A DNA stretch of 64,000 nt, from NCBI GenBank assembly GCA_017629515.1, contig JAGBXB010000054.1:1-64000 (forward strand), given 5' to 3'. Source of the stretch: Lentisphaeria bacterium. GTDB taxonomy: Bacteria; Verrucomicrobiota; Lentisphaeria; Victivallales; UBA1829. The notes below the pieces were generated by a model that was not told the origin of the DNA, searched no databases, and saw only the letters and a list, made by a program, of their open reading frames with translations. How positions within the stretch are numbered: position 1 is the stretch's first letter; the number at the start of each line of letters is the position of its first letter. Positions 47,095-57,024 of the stretch are shown here, piece after piece. The position numbers were made by a program, and so were the translations under genes.

Positions 47095-50000
47095 TTATGC
47101 CATGGGAACAATTATCACCTTTCCGCAACGCAATGCAAGAATTTTACATTCCACTTTTTCCAGCGGGATCTTCAATAAACTTGACGCCGCTCTTCTGTAA
47201 ATATTCAACTGCGGGGAATATCTTTCCAGAAAGATTTTTTCCTCTTCCTCCCGGTCACTTTTATAGTCGATGACCGTTGCACTTATGCAAATACCCTCTT
47301 CATCATATTCCGCAACAAGACGGTCAAAAATCCCGGAAATATAATTGCCCGCCTCCTTATCCGGAAGCAGAAAGGAGCGTTCTTTCCGCAAAGAAGCAGA
47401 AAAACTGCCCGGATGTTTCAAAGCGTTCCGTATGGCGGAACTTTCCCAGGCATATGCCAGAAGTTTCCCCTCTTCTGTTGCCAGCAGTTCTTTTCCGAAA
47501 GTCTTTTGCAAATATTCTTCCGGAGGAGAATTATCATAAAAATTGATCTTGCAGAAGAGTTCATGCACCTTTGTCCCAAGATCTGCTGCTGTACCAGAAA
47601 GAGAAAATCTTTTTGTTTGTGTGATCTTTGTAAAAATATCCGTATGTTGAGAAGGTTTGGGCGCATTGGATAATCTCTCCTTTTCAGGGAAATGAATAAG
47701 ACTCAAACTGCTTGCGGAAGAAACTTTTTCACAACTTTGCGCATATTTTGCAAGGCATTTTCCGGTAAGGAGATTATTGCGTTCCACAAGTTCATTTTTT
47801 TTCTGCTCATTTTCTTTTTCAGAACGCTTTTTCTCTTCAAAAAGGCGTCTTTCCTCTATTTCCCAGTTTTCATTCCCTCTTTCCCATAAGGAAACCATAT
47901 CTGCATCAATATTCCTTACGGGCAATTGTTTACTTTCAAATATGCTTGCGCAAAGAGTTGCCATATTGATACTTTTACTGCTTTCGGTTTTTTCCTCGCC
48001 GAAAAGATACAAAGAGTGTTTCGCCCGGGTCATCCCCACATAGAGCATACAGCAGCTTTCATAGGCGCCTGCATCTTTTAATTTCGTTGCAAACTCATCC
48101 AGAACAGGTACACTTTTCAAATACTGTTTTGCCGGAAATGCCGTAAGGAAACGGGGGGAAAAATCTTCCGGATCTTTATTGAGGAATATTCCCTCATGCA
48201 ATTTTATCCCAGCCATACTGTCCCCATTGATATCCGGCATGATCACGATATCAAAGGCAAGCCCTTTGGATTTATGATAGGTCATACACTGTACAGTATT
48301 GCGTAAGGAGATCTCATTGCCAGCCTCCTCATAGGCAAGGAGAAGGAATGTATCTATATCCGTCATCCCCTGCTTGTCATATTTCCCTGCAGCCTCCGCA
48401 AGGCTTCTTAATCTTCGTTCATCGAAAGAAGTCAAGTTCTGCCGGAATGCCTCCATAAAGGAGCGGAAAAAGAGTTCAAAGCCCCCGTTGGCAAGATCGG
48501 AACGCACTCCATTATACAATGCCTCCGCTCCGGAAAGATCGGCAGGACACATATATCCCATTTTCTCTGCCAGAACTTTCTCATCCACTTTTTCCTCTCC
48601 CAGTTCCAGCATTTCAAACATTTTTCCAACAAAAATATCTCCGGGATGTGCCGTTCCCAGAAGCACATAATAGGCAAGCACACAGAAAAGACTGTCTCTC
48701 ACAGATAAACGGCTGTCCAGAGAAACCGGAAGATTGACCTTTTTCCCGGCAAGAAGATCCTGTATGGTAAATTGCCGGATATATTCGGCAAATTCCCCTG
48801 CCGCCGAGTTTGTCCGGAAAAGCACCCCTGTACTGAAAGGACATTTTTCATTGAATGGATCCAGTTTGACCAACAGATCATATACTTTCCGGTACTTTCT
48901 TTCTCTGGCACTTTTTGTTTCCCCCCGACTGACGGCGGGAAGTTGATAATAACAACTGTACCCTTTCTGTTTTGCGGCGGAATCGGAGGAAATATGTTTT
49001 TCATACTGCATTTTTTTCATTGCAGAATACAAAATCATTTTATCCTCCGCCTTTTTGATACCGACTATGGCATCCGGATTCATGAAAACCGTATTGACCA
49101 TATCCAGCACCTCATTGCAGGAACGGTAGGATCTGATAAGCGTACTTTTTCTTATCCCCCGCTGACCATAAATACTTTCCGGAAATTTTTCCAGGATCAT
49201 ATTGAACAATCCCGGATTACCATTACGCCACTGGTAAATGGACTGCTTGATATCCCCCACGTAGAAAAAGGATCTCCCTCCATCCGGATCGGTGATCGCC
49301 TCTTCCGCAAGGCGGGAAATGGCGTTCCACTGGTTGTCGCTGGTATCCTGAAATTCGTCGATAAGGTAATGATCGGTCTTTTCATCCATCCGTTCCTCTA
49401 TCCCTGCCCGGTCGGAAAAGGGAAGAGCCAGTCCGCTTTCTCTGCTGTCGGAGGAGGGCCTCAATAAATAGGGGATATCGGAAAAGGTGATCTTGCCGGA
49501 ACTGCGTACAAGAAGAGCATATTTTCTGTTGAAAAGATCCAGAAGTTTCCAGAGAGCCTCATTGCGTCTTACAAGACTTTTTATATTGCAGTAAAGGATA
49601 TGCCGCATAAGAATAACAGTATTCTGATAAAAATCCCCCTGCAGAAGATACTCTTTCCGGTTGTAGGGAAGAAGCAGATCGCTTCTCCCCTCTTCCGTTA
49701 CCGGAAACGCAGGAAGTGCAGAGGTGAATTTTTCCCATATACGGAGAGTATTTTCCTCTGCTTTGGGGTTATCCTCCGCTTTCAGGGCATCGGCGAGAAT
49801 GGAGGAAAAATTGTTATATAGTCTTTTTGTATCAGTATTCTCTCTGTACGGGGAAAGGAAGTCATTCAGTTCGTCTATATAAGTTTCAGCGATTTTCTCC
49901 AATTTTTTCTTACTTGCAAAATAACTTTCCGGAACAAGATGCCGTAACTCTTCCGAACACCAGAAGCAATAATCCGGACAGGCAAGAAAACAGTCATACA

Positions 50001-50679
50001 GAGAAAAAACAAGTTCTTTTACCGTCCCGTAAAGATATTTATTATTTTCCCCGAAGGAAATTTCTTTGATGAGTTCCATGATCTCCCTGCGGTCTTCCTG
50101 CCCCAGTTCTTTCAAAAGTTCCAGAAGAGTATTGACCCGGTTTCCGGTATCACTTTCCTCCATGATGGATAACTGCCCGTAAATACCGCATTCCAGAGGA
50201 AAGGCACGGATGATATTGACAAAGAAACTGTCCAGGGTACTGATCTGCAATTTTTCTTTGCTTTTCAATAATCTTCCCAATATACCGCAGGCGCGTTTTG
50301 AATCAAAATTGCCGTTATGGAAAAGTGGGAAGTTTTCAGCAAACTTCTTTGCCTTTTCTTCCGATGAAGCCAGTTGGATCAATTCTTCTGCGATCTTGTC
50401 ATAGATCTCGCCTGCCGCCTTTTTGGTAAAGGTGGAGGCAAGGATCCTGCCCGGATTCACTCCGGCATGGAGCAGGGCTATATACCGCATGGCAAGGGAA
50501 AAAGTCTTTCCCGTTCCGGCAGAAGCCATGATAGCTTCATTTCCGGGAAGCATATTTCTGCATTCGGGAAATTCCTGTTCAAAAAGATCAGAACAGTCTC
50601 TTCCGGCTTCTTCCGGATATTTTTCTGAAGAGTTTTTTTCCATTGTCTCTTCAAAAAAGTATTCTTCTTCTCTGTCCAT
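47095..50679 (-). CDS. addA: AddA-like ATP-dependent helicase/nuclease
   Basis: About 1194 residues. UvrD-type motifs: Walker A ASAGTGKTFSLAMRY near residue 50, DEFQDTSDNQW (motif II), and YVGMTRAKHSLYLFG (motif VI). The C-terminus has the RecB-type nuclease: GIFDRLVAEYDEEG followed by VIDYKSDREEEEK. With AddB it should process double-strand breaks for RecA-dependent repair. The ATG at 50679 shares bases with the addB stop (TGATG), with AGGAGGAG upstream; a GTG at 50682 is an alternative. It is the last gene of the minus-strand operon. Confidence 0.9.
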   Translation of the reverse strand: MDREEEYFFEETMEKNSSEKYPEEAGRDCSDLFEQEFPECRNMLPGNEAIMASAGTGKTFSLAMRYIALLHAGVNPGRILASTFTKKAAGEIYDKIAEELIQLASSEEKAKKFAENFPLFHNGNFDSKRACGILGRLLKSKEKLQISTLDSFFVNIIRAFPLECGIYGQLSIMEESDTGNRVNTLLELLKELGQEDRREIMELIKEISFGENNKYLYGTVKELVFSLYDCFLACPDYCFWCSEELRHLVPESYFASKKKLEKIAETYIDELNDFLSPYRENTDTKRLYNNFSSILADALKAEDNPKAEENTLRIWEKFTSALPAFPVTEEGRSDLLLPYNRKEYLLQGDFYQNTVILMRHILYCNIKSLVRRNEALWKLLDLFNRKYALLVRSSGKITFSDIPYLLRPSSDSRESGLALPFSDRAGIEERMDEKTDHYLIDEFQDTSDNQWNAISRLAEEAITDPDGGRSFFYVGDIKQSIYQWRNGNPGLFNMILEKFPESIYGQRGIRKSTLIRSYRSCNEVLDMVNTVFMNPDAIVGIKKAEDKMILYSAMKKMQYEKHISSDSAAKQKGYSCYYQLPAVSRGETKSARERKYRKVYDLLVKLDPFNEKCPFSTGVLFRTNSAAGEFAEYIRQFTIQDLLAGKKVNLPVSLDSRLSVRDSLFCVLAYYVLLGTAHPGDIFVGKMFEMLELGEEKVDEKVLAEKMGYMCPADLSGAEALYNGVRSDLANGGFELFFRSFMEAFRQNLTSFDERRLRSLAEAAGKYDKQGMTDIDTFLLLAYEEAGNEISLRNTVQCMTYHKSKGLAFDIVIMPDINGDSMAGIKLHEGIFLNKDPEDFSPRFLTAFPAKQYLKSVPVLDEFATKLKDAGAYESCCMLYVGMTRAKHSLYLFGEEKTESSKSINMATLCASIFESKQLPVRNIDADMVSLWERGNENWEIEERRLFEEKKRSEKENEQKKNELVERNNLLTGKCLAKYAQSCEKVSSASSLSLIHFPEKERLSNAPKPSQHTDIFTKITQTKRFSLSGTAADLGTKVHELFCKINFYDNSPPEEYLQKTFGKELLATEEGKLLAYAWESSAIRNALKHPGSFSASLRKERSFLLPDKEAGNYISGIFDRLVAEYDEEGICISATVIDYKSDREEEEKIFLERYSPQLNIYRRAASSLLKIPLEKVECKILALRCGKVIIVPMA

Positions 50680-53573
50680 CACCGTTCTCCTCCTTCCCTG
50701 TTTTCCGCAGAAGGATTTTCCTTTGATTTATTTTTCTCTGCCGCATCCGGGAATTTTACTCCCCGCAGTACAAGAGAGGGCATCTCCTGAAAGAGATCCG
50801 CAAAATCATCATATTTTACTTTCTTATCCGGGTCACCTTTGAAAAGTTTTTCTTTCATCATCTGTAATTCAGACCCTATCGACTGTACTTTTTCTTCCGC
50901 TTTTTCCAGAATTTCCTCCATATCCTCCCAGATTTTTATTCCGGTGGAAGTAACGGCTTTGGGCAGATTGAAGTATCCGCACTCGATCTTCATTTTTTCC
51001 ATATCCGGGAGGGAATATTTTTTTCTGAAAAAAGCGTCTTTTCTCAAAAGAATGGCATATAAAGGCAGCTGTAAGGAGAGAAATTCCATCTTTTCCCCGC
51101 TTCCTTTACAATGGGCGTTTTCCGGTTCGATCCCGGAATTGGCGGTTTTGAAATCCAGTACCCGCAAAACTTTTTTATCCTTTGAGATTTCAATTCTGTC
51201 GATCCTTCCCGTTATATCCATTCCGGCAAAATGGATCGCCCCTGTGCCGCCCTCCTCTTTCTTTCCTCCGAGAGTATATTCCTGACACAATAAGGAATAC
51301 TTTTCCTCCTCCCGGAGCAGAATGGGAACAGCAGCATACAATCTTTGTAAAATAAGATCTTTCTGTAAATCCACAAGGAAAGAGAGTTTCTCCCCGTAAT
51401 TTTCTGCAAGATATTTTTCCAGAAGTTCCCGCATCTTTTCCTGCAAAGAAAATATATCCCGTCCCTGACTTTCTTTCAAAGATTCAAAAACATAATGACA
51501 GGCGTTTCCGAAAGCGGCATCATCCATCTCCTTTGCTGTATAATCTTTCATCTCCATTTTCATAATGTGTTTCAGGAAAAAATGCAGCGGACTTTCCAGA
51601 TAGGTGGAAAAAGCAGTAACAGATATCCGGATATTTTCCAGTTTATTTCTGTATTTTTCCACAGGCAGACGGAAATAAAAATCGTTGGGCAATATACTTT
51701 CCTGCTGCCTTTGTTCCGGCATGGGCAGAGGTGCGGAAAATAAAAGAGAAGCTCTGGAAAGCATATTTTCTCTTTTTCCGCGGAAAAGAAAGGGGGAAAA
51801 TCTTGCAGGCGTACCGTCGGCAGAAAATTTGGAAGCAAAAAATCTTACTTTCCCACCTTTTTTTCTTCTGCGTGCAATACTTTCATAAAGGTAGAAAGCA
51901 TCTCTTGCCGCCCTCTGGGGATTTCCGGGAAGCCCCAGGGCAAGACGCTGGGAATCATTGATAAAAGGATTGGGGTCGATCTTTTCCGGCACAAAACTTT
52001 CACTCATCCCGCAAAGAAGAAGTTCCTCCGCTTCCAGATTGGGCAGTTCCAGAAAACCATGCAGTTCCACCCTGCGGGAGGCAAGTTCCCCGTAAAGCAC
52101 ATCCGAAGCACACATTTCTTCCAGCAGGGAGAAAAATTCCTCCTTTTCCAGTGCACGCAATACGGGACTTGCCATACACTTTTTCAGAAACTCTTCCAGA
52201 TGACGGCATTGGGCTTCAAAAGAGATATTTTCCGTATCTTTTCTATCGCAGGGGATACTGTAAATATCGGTAAGGATGGAGGCAAGATTTTCCGGAAGAG
52301 ACCCGGAAGACATCTTTGCACATAAATAGTTACATTCTTCCAGAACCTTTTTCATTTCCTTATCTGCAAAGGGGATCAGTGCGGCAGGGTCTTCCGGAAG
52401 ATGTTCCAGAAAAATGGTATCAAGTTTTGCCAGAAACGCATTTTCCTTCACAGAGGCAAGGTGACAGCAATAAAGAAGAAAATCCTCATGATGCACCAAT
52501 TCCCGGAATGAATCAAAGGAATTGTTTCTCACAAACCGGATGAGGGCGGAAAGCAGTTTTCCTGTTCTCGTTCTGCCGAAACATACGCCGGAAGGATCAT
52601 AAAACTGAATATTTTTCCCGCCCAGGTTCTGTAATTCTTCTTTGAAAAAGGGCATGAGGGAGGCATCAGCACAGGCAAAGGCACTTTTTTCCATTTCCAG
52701 CCCCCCTTTTCTTGCGGCAACTGCTACAGCAAGTTTTGCCAGATCCGCCGCCTTTTCCGTATGAAAAAATGTTTCCTCATCTTTTCCCTGTTCAAAGGCG
52801 GTATTTTCCCATTTTTCCGGAACAGGATTGCCCCATTCATCAAAATATTCTTCCATGGAAGAGGGTGCCTGTATCCATATTTCCACTTCTTTTGTATCCG
52901 CAAAGCGTTCCAGCCTTGCCTGTACCGCAGGGAGCAGTCCCGGAACAGCACAAACAATGATCTTTTTATATTCCTCCAACTCTTCTTTTTTTTCCAATGC
53001 TTCCTGCCGGCTTTGGGGCAGAGTAAAATGCAAAAGAGAAAAACGGTCCACTTTCCCATAGGCAGCCAATTCCTTATGGTAGAGTTTTTCCAGTTCCCGT
53101 ATCTCTTTTCTGCGTTCGGGGTCGATTGCGGGAGTCCGGATAATGGCATCTTCCAGAGTCATTCCGCCGAGACTCAATTCTTTCAGGAAAGAAAAAAGCA
53201 TTTTGCTTAAATAGAAAGCATCGGAAAATGAGGGGGCTTTTTCTTCCGTAAAAAGCGTTGGATATTTTCTGTGATCGCAGGAAGCCAGTACTCTTGCCAA
53301 AAGAATATTGCTCTCATATTCCGTTGCCGCATTTTCCAGATTTCTCCCTTTTTCCAGAAAACTCCCCTGGCTCATCACCTCCGGCACAAAAAGTCCATCC
53401 GGTACCTTTTGCGCCAGATGCCGGAAAAATTCCCTTATGGCAAAACTTCCCGGCATGATCATCAATATCTGTCCCAAATCAGGACACGAAGAACTCAACT
53501 CTTCCGTCAGGATCTTTTCGGAAGCAAGAAACGGCAAGGCCCCCTCAAAACCTAAAAATACTCTTTTTTTCAT
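50679..53573 (-). CDS. addB: AddB-like PD-(D/E)XK nuclease/helicase-like subunit
   Basis: 964 residues. The N-terminal helicase-like half is divergent and lacks a usable Walker A motif (GALPFLASEKIL). The C-terminal nuclease part has ITGRIDRIEIS and LRVLDFKTANSG as the Asp and Asp-x-Lys elements. The four cysteines that form the iron-sulfur staple in Bacillus AddB are not seen near the C-terminus, so the nuclease probably folds without the cluster. It is coupled to addA and overlaps the AraC gene by four bases. Confidence 0.82.
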   Translation of the reverse strand: MKKRVFLGFEGALPFLASEKILTEELSSSCPDLGQILMIMPGSFAIREFFRHLAQKVPDGLFVPEVMSQGSFLEKGRNLENAATEYESNILLARVLASCDHRKYPTLFTEEKAPSFSDAFYLSKMLFSFLKELSLGGMTLEDAIIRTPAIDPERRKEIRELEKLYHKELAAYGKVDRFSLLHFTLPQSRQEALEKKEELEEYKKIIVCAVPGLLPAVQARLERFADTKEVEIWIQAPSSMEEYFDEWGNPVPEKWENTAFEQGKDEETFFHTEKAADLAKLAVAVAARKGGLEMEKSAFACADASLMPFFKEELQNLGGKNIQFYDPSGVCFGRTRTGKLLSALIRFVRNNSFDSFRELVHHEDFLLYCCHLASVKENAFLAKLDTIFLEHLPEDPAALIPFADKEMKKVLEECNYLCAKMSSGSLPENLASILTDIYSIPCDRKDTENISFEAQCRHLEEFLKKCMASPVLRALEKEEFFSLLEEMCASDVLYGELASRRVELHGFLELPNLEAEELLLCGMSESFVPEKIDPNPFINDSQRLALGLPGNPQRAARDAFYLYESIARRRKKGGKVRFFASKFSADGTPARFSPFLFRGKRENMLSRASLLFSAPLPMPEQRQQESILPNDFYFRLPVEKYRNKLENIRISVTAFSTYLESPLHFFLKHIMKMEMKDYTAKEMDDAAFGNACHYVFESLKESQGRDIFSLQEKMRELLEKYLAENYGEKLSFLVDLQKDLILQRLYAAVPILLREEEKYSLLCQEYTLGGKKEEGGTGAIHFAGMDITGRIDRIEISKDKKVLRVLDFKTANSGIEPENAHCKGSGEKMEFLSLQLPLYAILLRKDAFFRKKYSLPDMEKMKIECGYFNLPKAVTSTGIKIWEDMEEILEKAEEKVQSIGSELQMMKEKLFKGDPDKKVKYDDFADLFQEMPSLVLRGVKFPDAAEKNKSKENPSAENREGGER

Positions 53574-54373
53574 TTATCCTCCCCCTGATGCAAGTTTCTG
53601 TACCTGCCTGGCGGAACCCCGAACATTTTACGGAACATTCTGGAAAAATGAAACCGGTCATGTACGCCAATAAGTTCACAGATCTCATCAATATTCTTTT
53701 CCCCCTCCTCCAGAAACTGGGCGGCCTGCATATACCTCATATTCATAAGATACTGGTGGGGCGTACTGCCTGTAAACGCCGTAAAACGGCGCAAAAACGA
53801 CCGTTTGGTCATATTGGCTTTTGCCGCAAGAAAATCCAGACTCAATTCTTCCGCCATGTGACTGCGCAAAAGATCGCATATCTTTGCTGTACGCATATCG
53901 GGCAGCAGCCTTGTCAGGGCTTCTTCCGGAAGTTTGGAAAGAGCCAGAGACGCAAGGGCGGTGGCAAGGAGGATCTGCCGGTTGGAACTCTTTGATTCAG
54001 TCGCCGGAACAAGAGAACGCAGTTCATCCAGCAAAGCAAAAAGTTCCGGAGTGATTTTCACACTGTTGCACAAATGGGAACTGCTGCCGGAATATAAAGA
54101 GGTCTCAAAATGAAAATACAGCTGTTTCGGATTTTCCGTACACCAGGAAACAAGGTCATTATTCGGGGGGAGAAGGTAAATATATCCCGGCAGAAGTTCG
54201 ATTTTCTTTCCACCGGTGATCACCCCCGCTCCGGGAGCATCATGGCAGTATAAACGCCAGAAATGGGAAGATAAATGCAGTTTATCCCAGAAGGAACCCA
54301 ATCTCACCTGCCCGCAGCCCACAATACGGAACCGGAAACTTTCCCTTAACGCATTTATGTCACTATTCTTCAT
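53570..54373 (-). CDS. AraC family transcriptional regulator
   Basis: The ATG at 54373 gives 267 residues starting MKNSDINALRESFRFR. A cupin-type sensing domain is followed by two helix-turn-helix units (LDFLAAKANMTKRSFLRRF, ICELIGVHDRFHFSRMFRKM). It is divergent from the GH29 fucosidase gene, whose promoter overlaps its own, so control of that gene by a fucose-related ligand is likely. Oddly its stop codon overlaps the addB start, placing DNA repair genes in its operon. Confidence 0.88.
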   Translation of the reverse strand: MKNSDINALRESFRFRIVGCGQVRLGSFWDKLHLSSHFWRLYCHDAPGAGVITGGKKIELLPGYIYLLPPNNDLVSWCTENPKQLYFHFETSLYSGSSSHLCNSVKITPELFALLDELRSLVPATESKSSNRQILLATALASLALSKLPEEALTRLLPDMRTAKICDLLRSHMAEELSLDFLAAKANMTKRSFLRRFTAFTGSTPHQYLMNMRYMQAAQFLEEGEKNIDEICELIGVHDRFHFSRMFRKMFGVPPGRYRNLHQGEDK

Positions 54374-54404
54374 AATAAACCTGCAAAAATTCATGGAATC
54401 CAGT

Positions 54405-54433
54405 TTGCTTTTTTCATATTTTCTTGCTATAAT
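54405..54433 (+). promoter_or_regulatory. Promoter of the fucosidase gene
   Basis: TTGCTT (54405-54410) and a perfect extended -10, TGC-TATAAT (54428-54433), with a 17-bp spacer. Its -10 overlaps the -10 of the divergent AraC promoter. Confidence 0.75.
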
Positions 54434-54458
54434 ATACAGTAAAACTTTTTTATTGCAA
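54431..54458 (-). promoter_or_regulatory. Promoter of the AraC/addBA operon
   Basis: On the minus strand TTGCAA (54458-54453) and TATATT (54436-54431) are 16 bp apart. The two divergent -10 boxes share bases, so the promoters should exclude each other. Confidence 0.6.
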
Positions 54459-54513
54459 ATCACACATAACAAAAACGGAAGAAAAGAATCAATCAAAAGA
54501 GAAAGGATCCTTT

Positions 54514-55779
54514 ATGATCAAAGATTATCAGAAATGGTTCGTCCACGACAGATTCGGTATGTTCATCCACTGGGGACTTTTTGCAGTTCCTGCAAGACAC
54601 GAATGGCTGAAAAATCTGGAAAAACTCAATGACGAACAATACCAGAGATTTTTTGATGCATTCAACCCGGATATGTTCGATCCGAAAGCATGGGCGAAAG
54701 CTGCCAAAGATGCAGGTATGAAATATTTTGTGGTCACCACAAAACACCATGAAGGATTCTGCATGTTCGATTCCCACTACACCGATTTCAAGATCACCAA
54801 TACCGCTTACGGAAAAGATGCCATAAGAGAGATCGTGGATGCTTTCCGGGCAGAAGGGATCAAAGTGGGGCTTTACCACTCCCTTATCGACTGGCATCAT
54901 CCGGATTATGTCATCGACAGTGTGAACTACCCCTCCGGCCTGGGCAAGACAAAAGAAGAACTTGCTGAAATGAATAAAGGAAGAGATCAGAAAAAATATA
55001 TCAAATATCTGCATGACTCTGTCCGTCAGCTTTTGACCGAATATGGTAAAATCGATATCATCTGGTTCGACTTTTCTTTCCCCGAACCCAAATATCCCAC
55101 CGGTAAAGGCAAAGATGACTGGGATTCTGAAACCCTGGTCAAAATGATCCGTGAATTGCAGCCGGGGATCCTCATCAACAACCGCCTTGATCTTCCCGAT
55201 GAAGCCGATATCCTCACTCCGGAACAGGTCATGCCGGATGAAAAAGTCACCAAATCCCGCGGCGCAACCGGAGAAGTATGGGAAGGGTGCCAGACCTTCT
55301 CCGGGCCTTGGGGTTATGGCAGGGATTTCAATAACTGGAAAAGCCCCAAACAGTGTATCGATCTTCTCATCAACCATGTCTGCCGGGATGGTAATCTCCT
55401 GATGAATGTAGGCCCCAACGGTCGCGGTTACATTGAAGAAAGAGCCATGGAACGCCTTGCCGCATACGCAAAATGGATGAAATATCACTCCTCTGCCATT
55501 TACGGCTGCGGTATGGCTCCGGCAGAATATCCCGAACCCAGAGATTGCCGCTATACCTACAATCAGGAAACCGGACAACTCTTCCTGCATGTAATGAACT
55601 GGCCCTGCTTTGCCATTCATCTTAAAAATATGTACGGCAAACTTAAATTTGCCAAATTGATGCTTGATGGAAGTGAAATTGGTTTCTCTGAAGATGAAGA
55701 AAGAAATACTGTGACATTGAAAGTACCGATCATCAAACCGGATACGGAAGTACCTGTTATCGAACTTTTCCTGAAATAA
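54514..55779 (+). CDS. GH29 alpha-L-fucosidase
   Basis: 421 residues, AAAGGA before the ATG. GH29 segments are GMFIHWGLFAVPARHEWL at the N-terminus, VVTTKHHEGFCMFDS, GLYHSLIDWHHPDY and IDIIWFDFSF, whose Asp near residue 186 is the likely nucleophile; NLLMNVGPNGRG is also conserved. There is no signal peptide and no C-terminal carbohydrate-binding domain, so it acts in the cytoplasm on imported fucosylated oligosaccharides, probably from mucin or host glycans. It is divergent from an AraC regulator. Confidence 0.95.
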   Translation: MIKDYQKWFVHDRFGMFIHWGLFAVPARHEWLKNLEKLNDEQYQRFFDAFNPDMFDPKAWAKAAKDAGMKYFVVTTKHHEGFCMFDSHYTDFKITNTAYGKDAIREIVDAFRAEGIKVGLYHSLIDWHHPDYVIDSVNYPSGLGKTKEELAEMNKGRDQKKYIKYLHDSVRQLLTEYGKIDIIWFDFSFPEPKYPTGKGKDDWDSETLVKMIRELQPGILINNRLDLPDEADILTPEQVMPDEKVTKSRGATGEVWEGCQTFSGPWGYGRDFNNWKSPKQCIDLLINHVCRDGNLLMNVGPNGRGYIEERAMERLAAYAKWMKYHSSAIYGCGMAPAEYPEPRDCRYTYNQETGQLFLHVMNWPCFAIHLKNMYGKLKFAKLMLDGSEIGFSEDEERNTVTLKVPIIKPDTEVPVIELFLK

Positions 55780-55804
55780 GAAAAGCCGGGAACAAAAAAT
55801 GGAA

Positions 55805-55840
55805 AGGCTTGCTCCGGACTGTGGGAGCAAGCCTTTTTTT
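55805..55840 (+). terminator. Intrinsic terminator after the fucosidase gene
   Basis: AGGCTTGCTCC (55805-55815) pairs with GGAGCAAGCCT (55824-55834) and is followed by TTTTTT. It separates the gene from the convergent ispE. Confidence 0.92.
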
Positions 55841-55866
55841 GTCCTGATTTATCCTTTTACCCTTTT

Positions 55867-56736
55867 TCAACCTTTGAAAAAGCGGATGTTCAGAGAAGAA
55901 AAATATTCTCTTTCTTCTGTAAACATTTTTTCTTGCGCTTTGTCATCCTCAAAAAGTGCAAAAACGGTGGGGCCGCTTCCACTGACAAGAGGAGTGCCCC
56001 CATATTGACGGAATTTTTGAAAAATCATTTCCAGAAGCGGGAATTTATTCAATAACGCCTTTTGTAAATCATTGCGTAAAGAATTTTTCAGTAAAAATAT
56101 GTCCCCTTCCTCCACAGCTTTTATTGCATCAGAAAAAAGAGGAAAAGTTTCCAGAGAATCCCAATGGATATTCTGGTACGCCCATTTCGCACTTACAGGA
56201 AAAAGGGGAGCGGCAAAAAGCAGGGGAAAGTGCATTTCTTTCCGGATGGATAAGGGGGTAAGTTTCTCCCCTCTTCCGGTAGCGGCACAGGGGATGTTTT
56301 TCAGGAAAAAAGGCACATCCGAACCTATGGAAAGAGCGATGGGAAAAAGTTCCTCTTCCGGCAATGCCTGATAATATTGCTGCATGGCAAGCAATGTGAG
56401 AGCAGCATCGGAAGAGCCACCGCCCATTCCTGCGGCTACCGGATTGTTTTTTTCCAGGAAAATATGTATTCCTTTATCTTTCAAAGCACTTTTTTCATAA
56501 TATTTTCCGGCAGCTTTCCAGCAAAGATTCCTATTGTCACAGGGGACGCTTCTTTCATCACACTTTATGGTTATTCCGGGTGAATTTTCAAAGGTAAAGG
56601 TAAGAATATCGCAAACGGAGGCTACCGGATAGAAAAGAGTTTCTATTTCTGTAAAAGAATCCGGTCTTACTGCCACAGTGCGCAAAAAGAAATTTGTTTT
56701 GGCATGAGCCTTTTTTGTAAGAACATTTTTTTGCAT
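55867..56736 (-). CDS. ispE: 4-diphosphocytidyl-2-C-methyl-D-erythritol kinase
   Basis: The ATG at 56736 (AAGGAAAATCT upstream) gives 289 residues, the usual length. GHMP kinase signs are AHAKTNFFLRTVAVRPD at the N-terminus, NPVAAGMGGGSSDAALTL as the ATP loop and a C-terminal SGSGPTVFALF. It phosphorylates CDP-methylerythritol in the non-mevalonate isoprenoid pathway. It stands alone here, convergent with the fucosidase gene. Confidence 0.93.
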   Translation of the reverse strand: MQKNVLTKKAHAKTNFFLRTVAVRPDSFTEIETLFYPVASVCDILTFTFENSPGITIKCDERSVPCDNRNLCWKAAGKYYEKSALKDKGIHIFLEKNNPVAAGMGGGSSDAALTLLAMQQYYQALPEEELFPIALSIGSDVPFFLKNIPCAATGRGEKLTPLSIRKEMHFPLLFAAPLFPVSAKWAYQNIHWDSLETFPLFSDAIKAVEEGDIFLLKNSLRNDLQKALLNKFPLLEMIFQKFRQYGGTPLVSGSGPTVFALFEDDKAQEKMFTEEREYFSSLNIRFFKG

Positions 56737-56871
56737 AGATTTTCCTTTTTTTCCTTTATAATCTACCTCCTGCCCCGTCATTATGCAAATTCCTGTTGTA
56801 AAACTTTTCCATTTTTCCCTATTGTCCGGAGCAGAAAGCGGAGAATTTTTAAGAAAAAAGCAATTTTACAC

Positions 56872-56899
56872 TTGACAAAACAAAAAACAAGTGTATATT
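56872..56899 (+). promoter_or_regulatory. Promoter of tRNA-Pro
   Basis: TTGACA (56872-56877) and TATATT (56894-56899) are 16 bp apart, about 15 bp before the tRNA. It is close to consensus. Confidence 0.7.
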
Positions 56900-56913
56900 A
56901 GATGTCATCAAGT

Positions 56914-56991
56914 CGGGATGTAGCGCAGCCTGGTTAGCGCGTTTGTCTGGGGGACAAAAGGTCGTGAGTTCGATTCTCATCATCCCGACCA
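56914..56991 (+). tRNA. tRNA-Pro (GGG anticodon)
   Basis: CGGGATG (56914-56920) pairs with CATCCCG (56981-56987). The anticodon loop between TTTGT and ACAAA reads CTGGGGG with GGG at positions 34-36. CCA is encoded at 56989-56991. It is followed at once by a T-rich stretch and the repeat element. Confidence 0.96.
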
Positions 56992-57024
56992 TTTTTTTTG
57001 CCCAAATTCCGGGCAAAAAAACAT

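Noticed and set aside
54493-55830. Minus-strand open frame opposite the fucosidase gene
   Set aside because: It covers the GH29 gene, its promoter and its start region and has no domain features.
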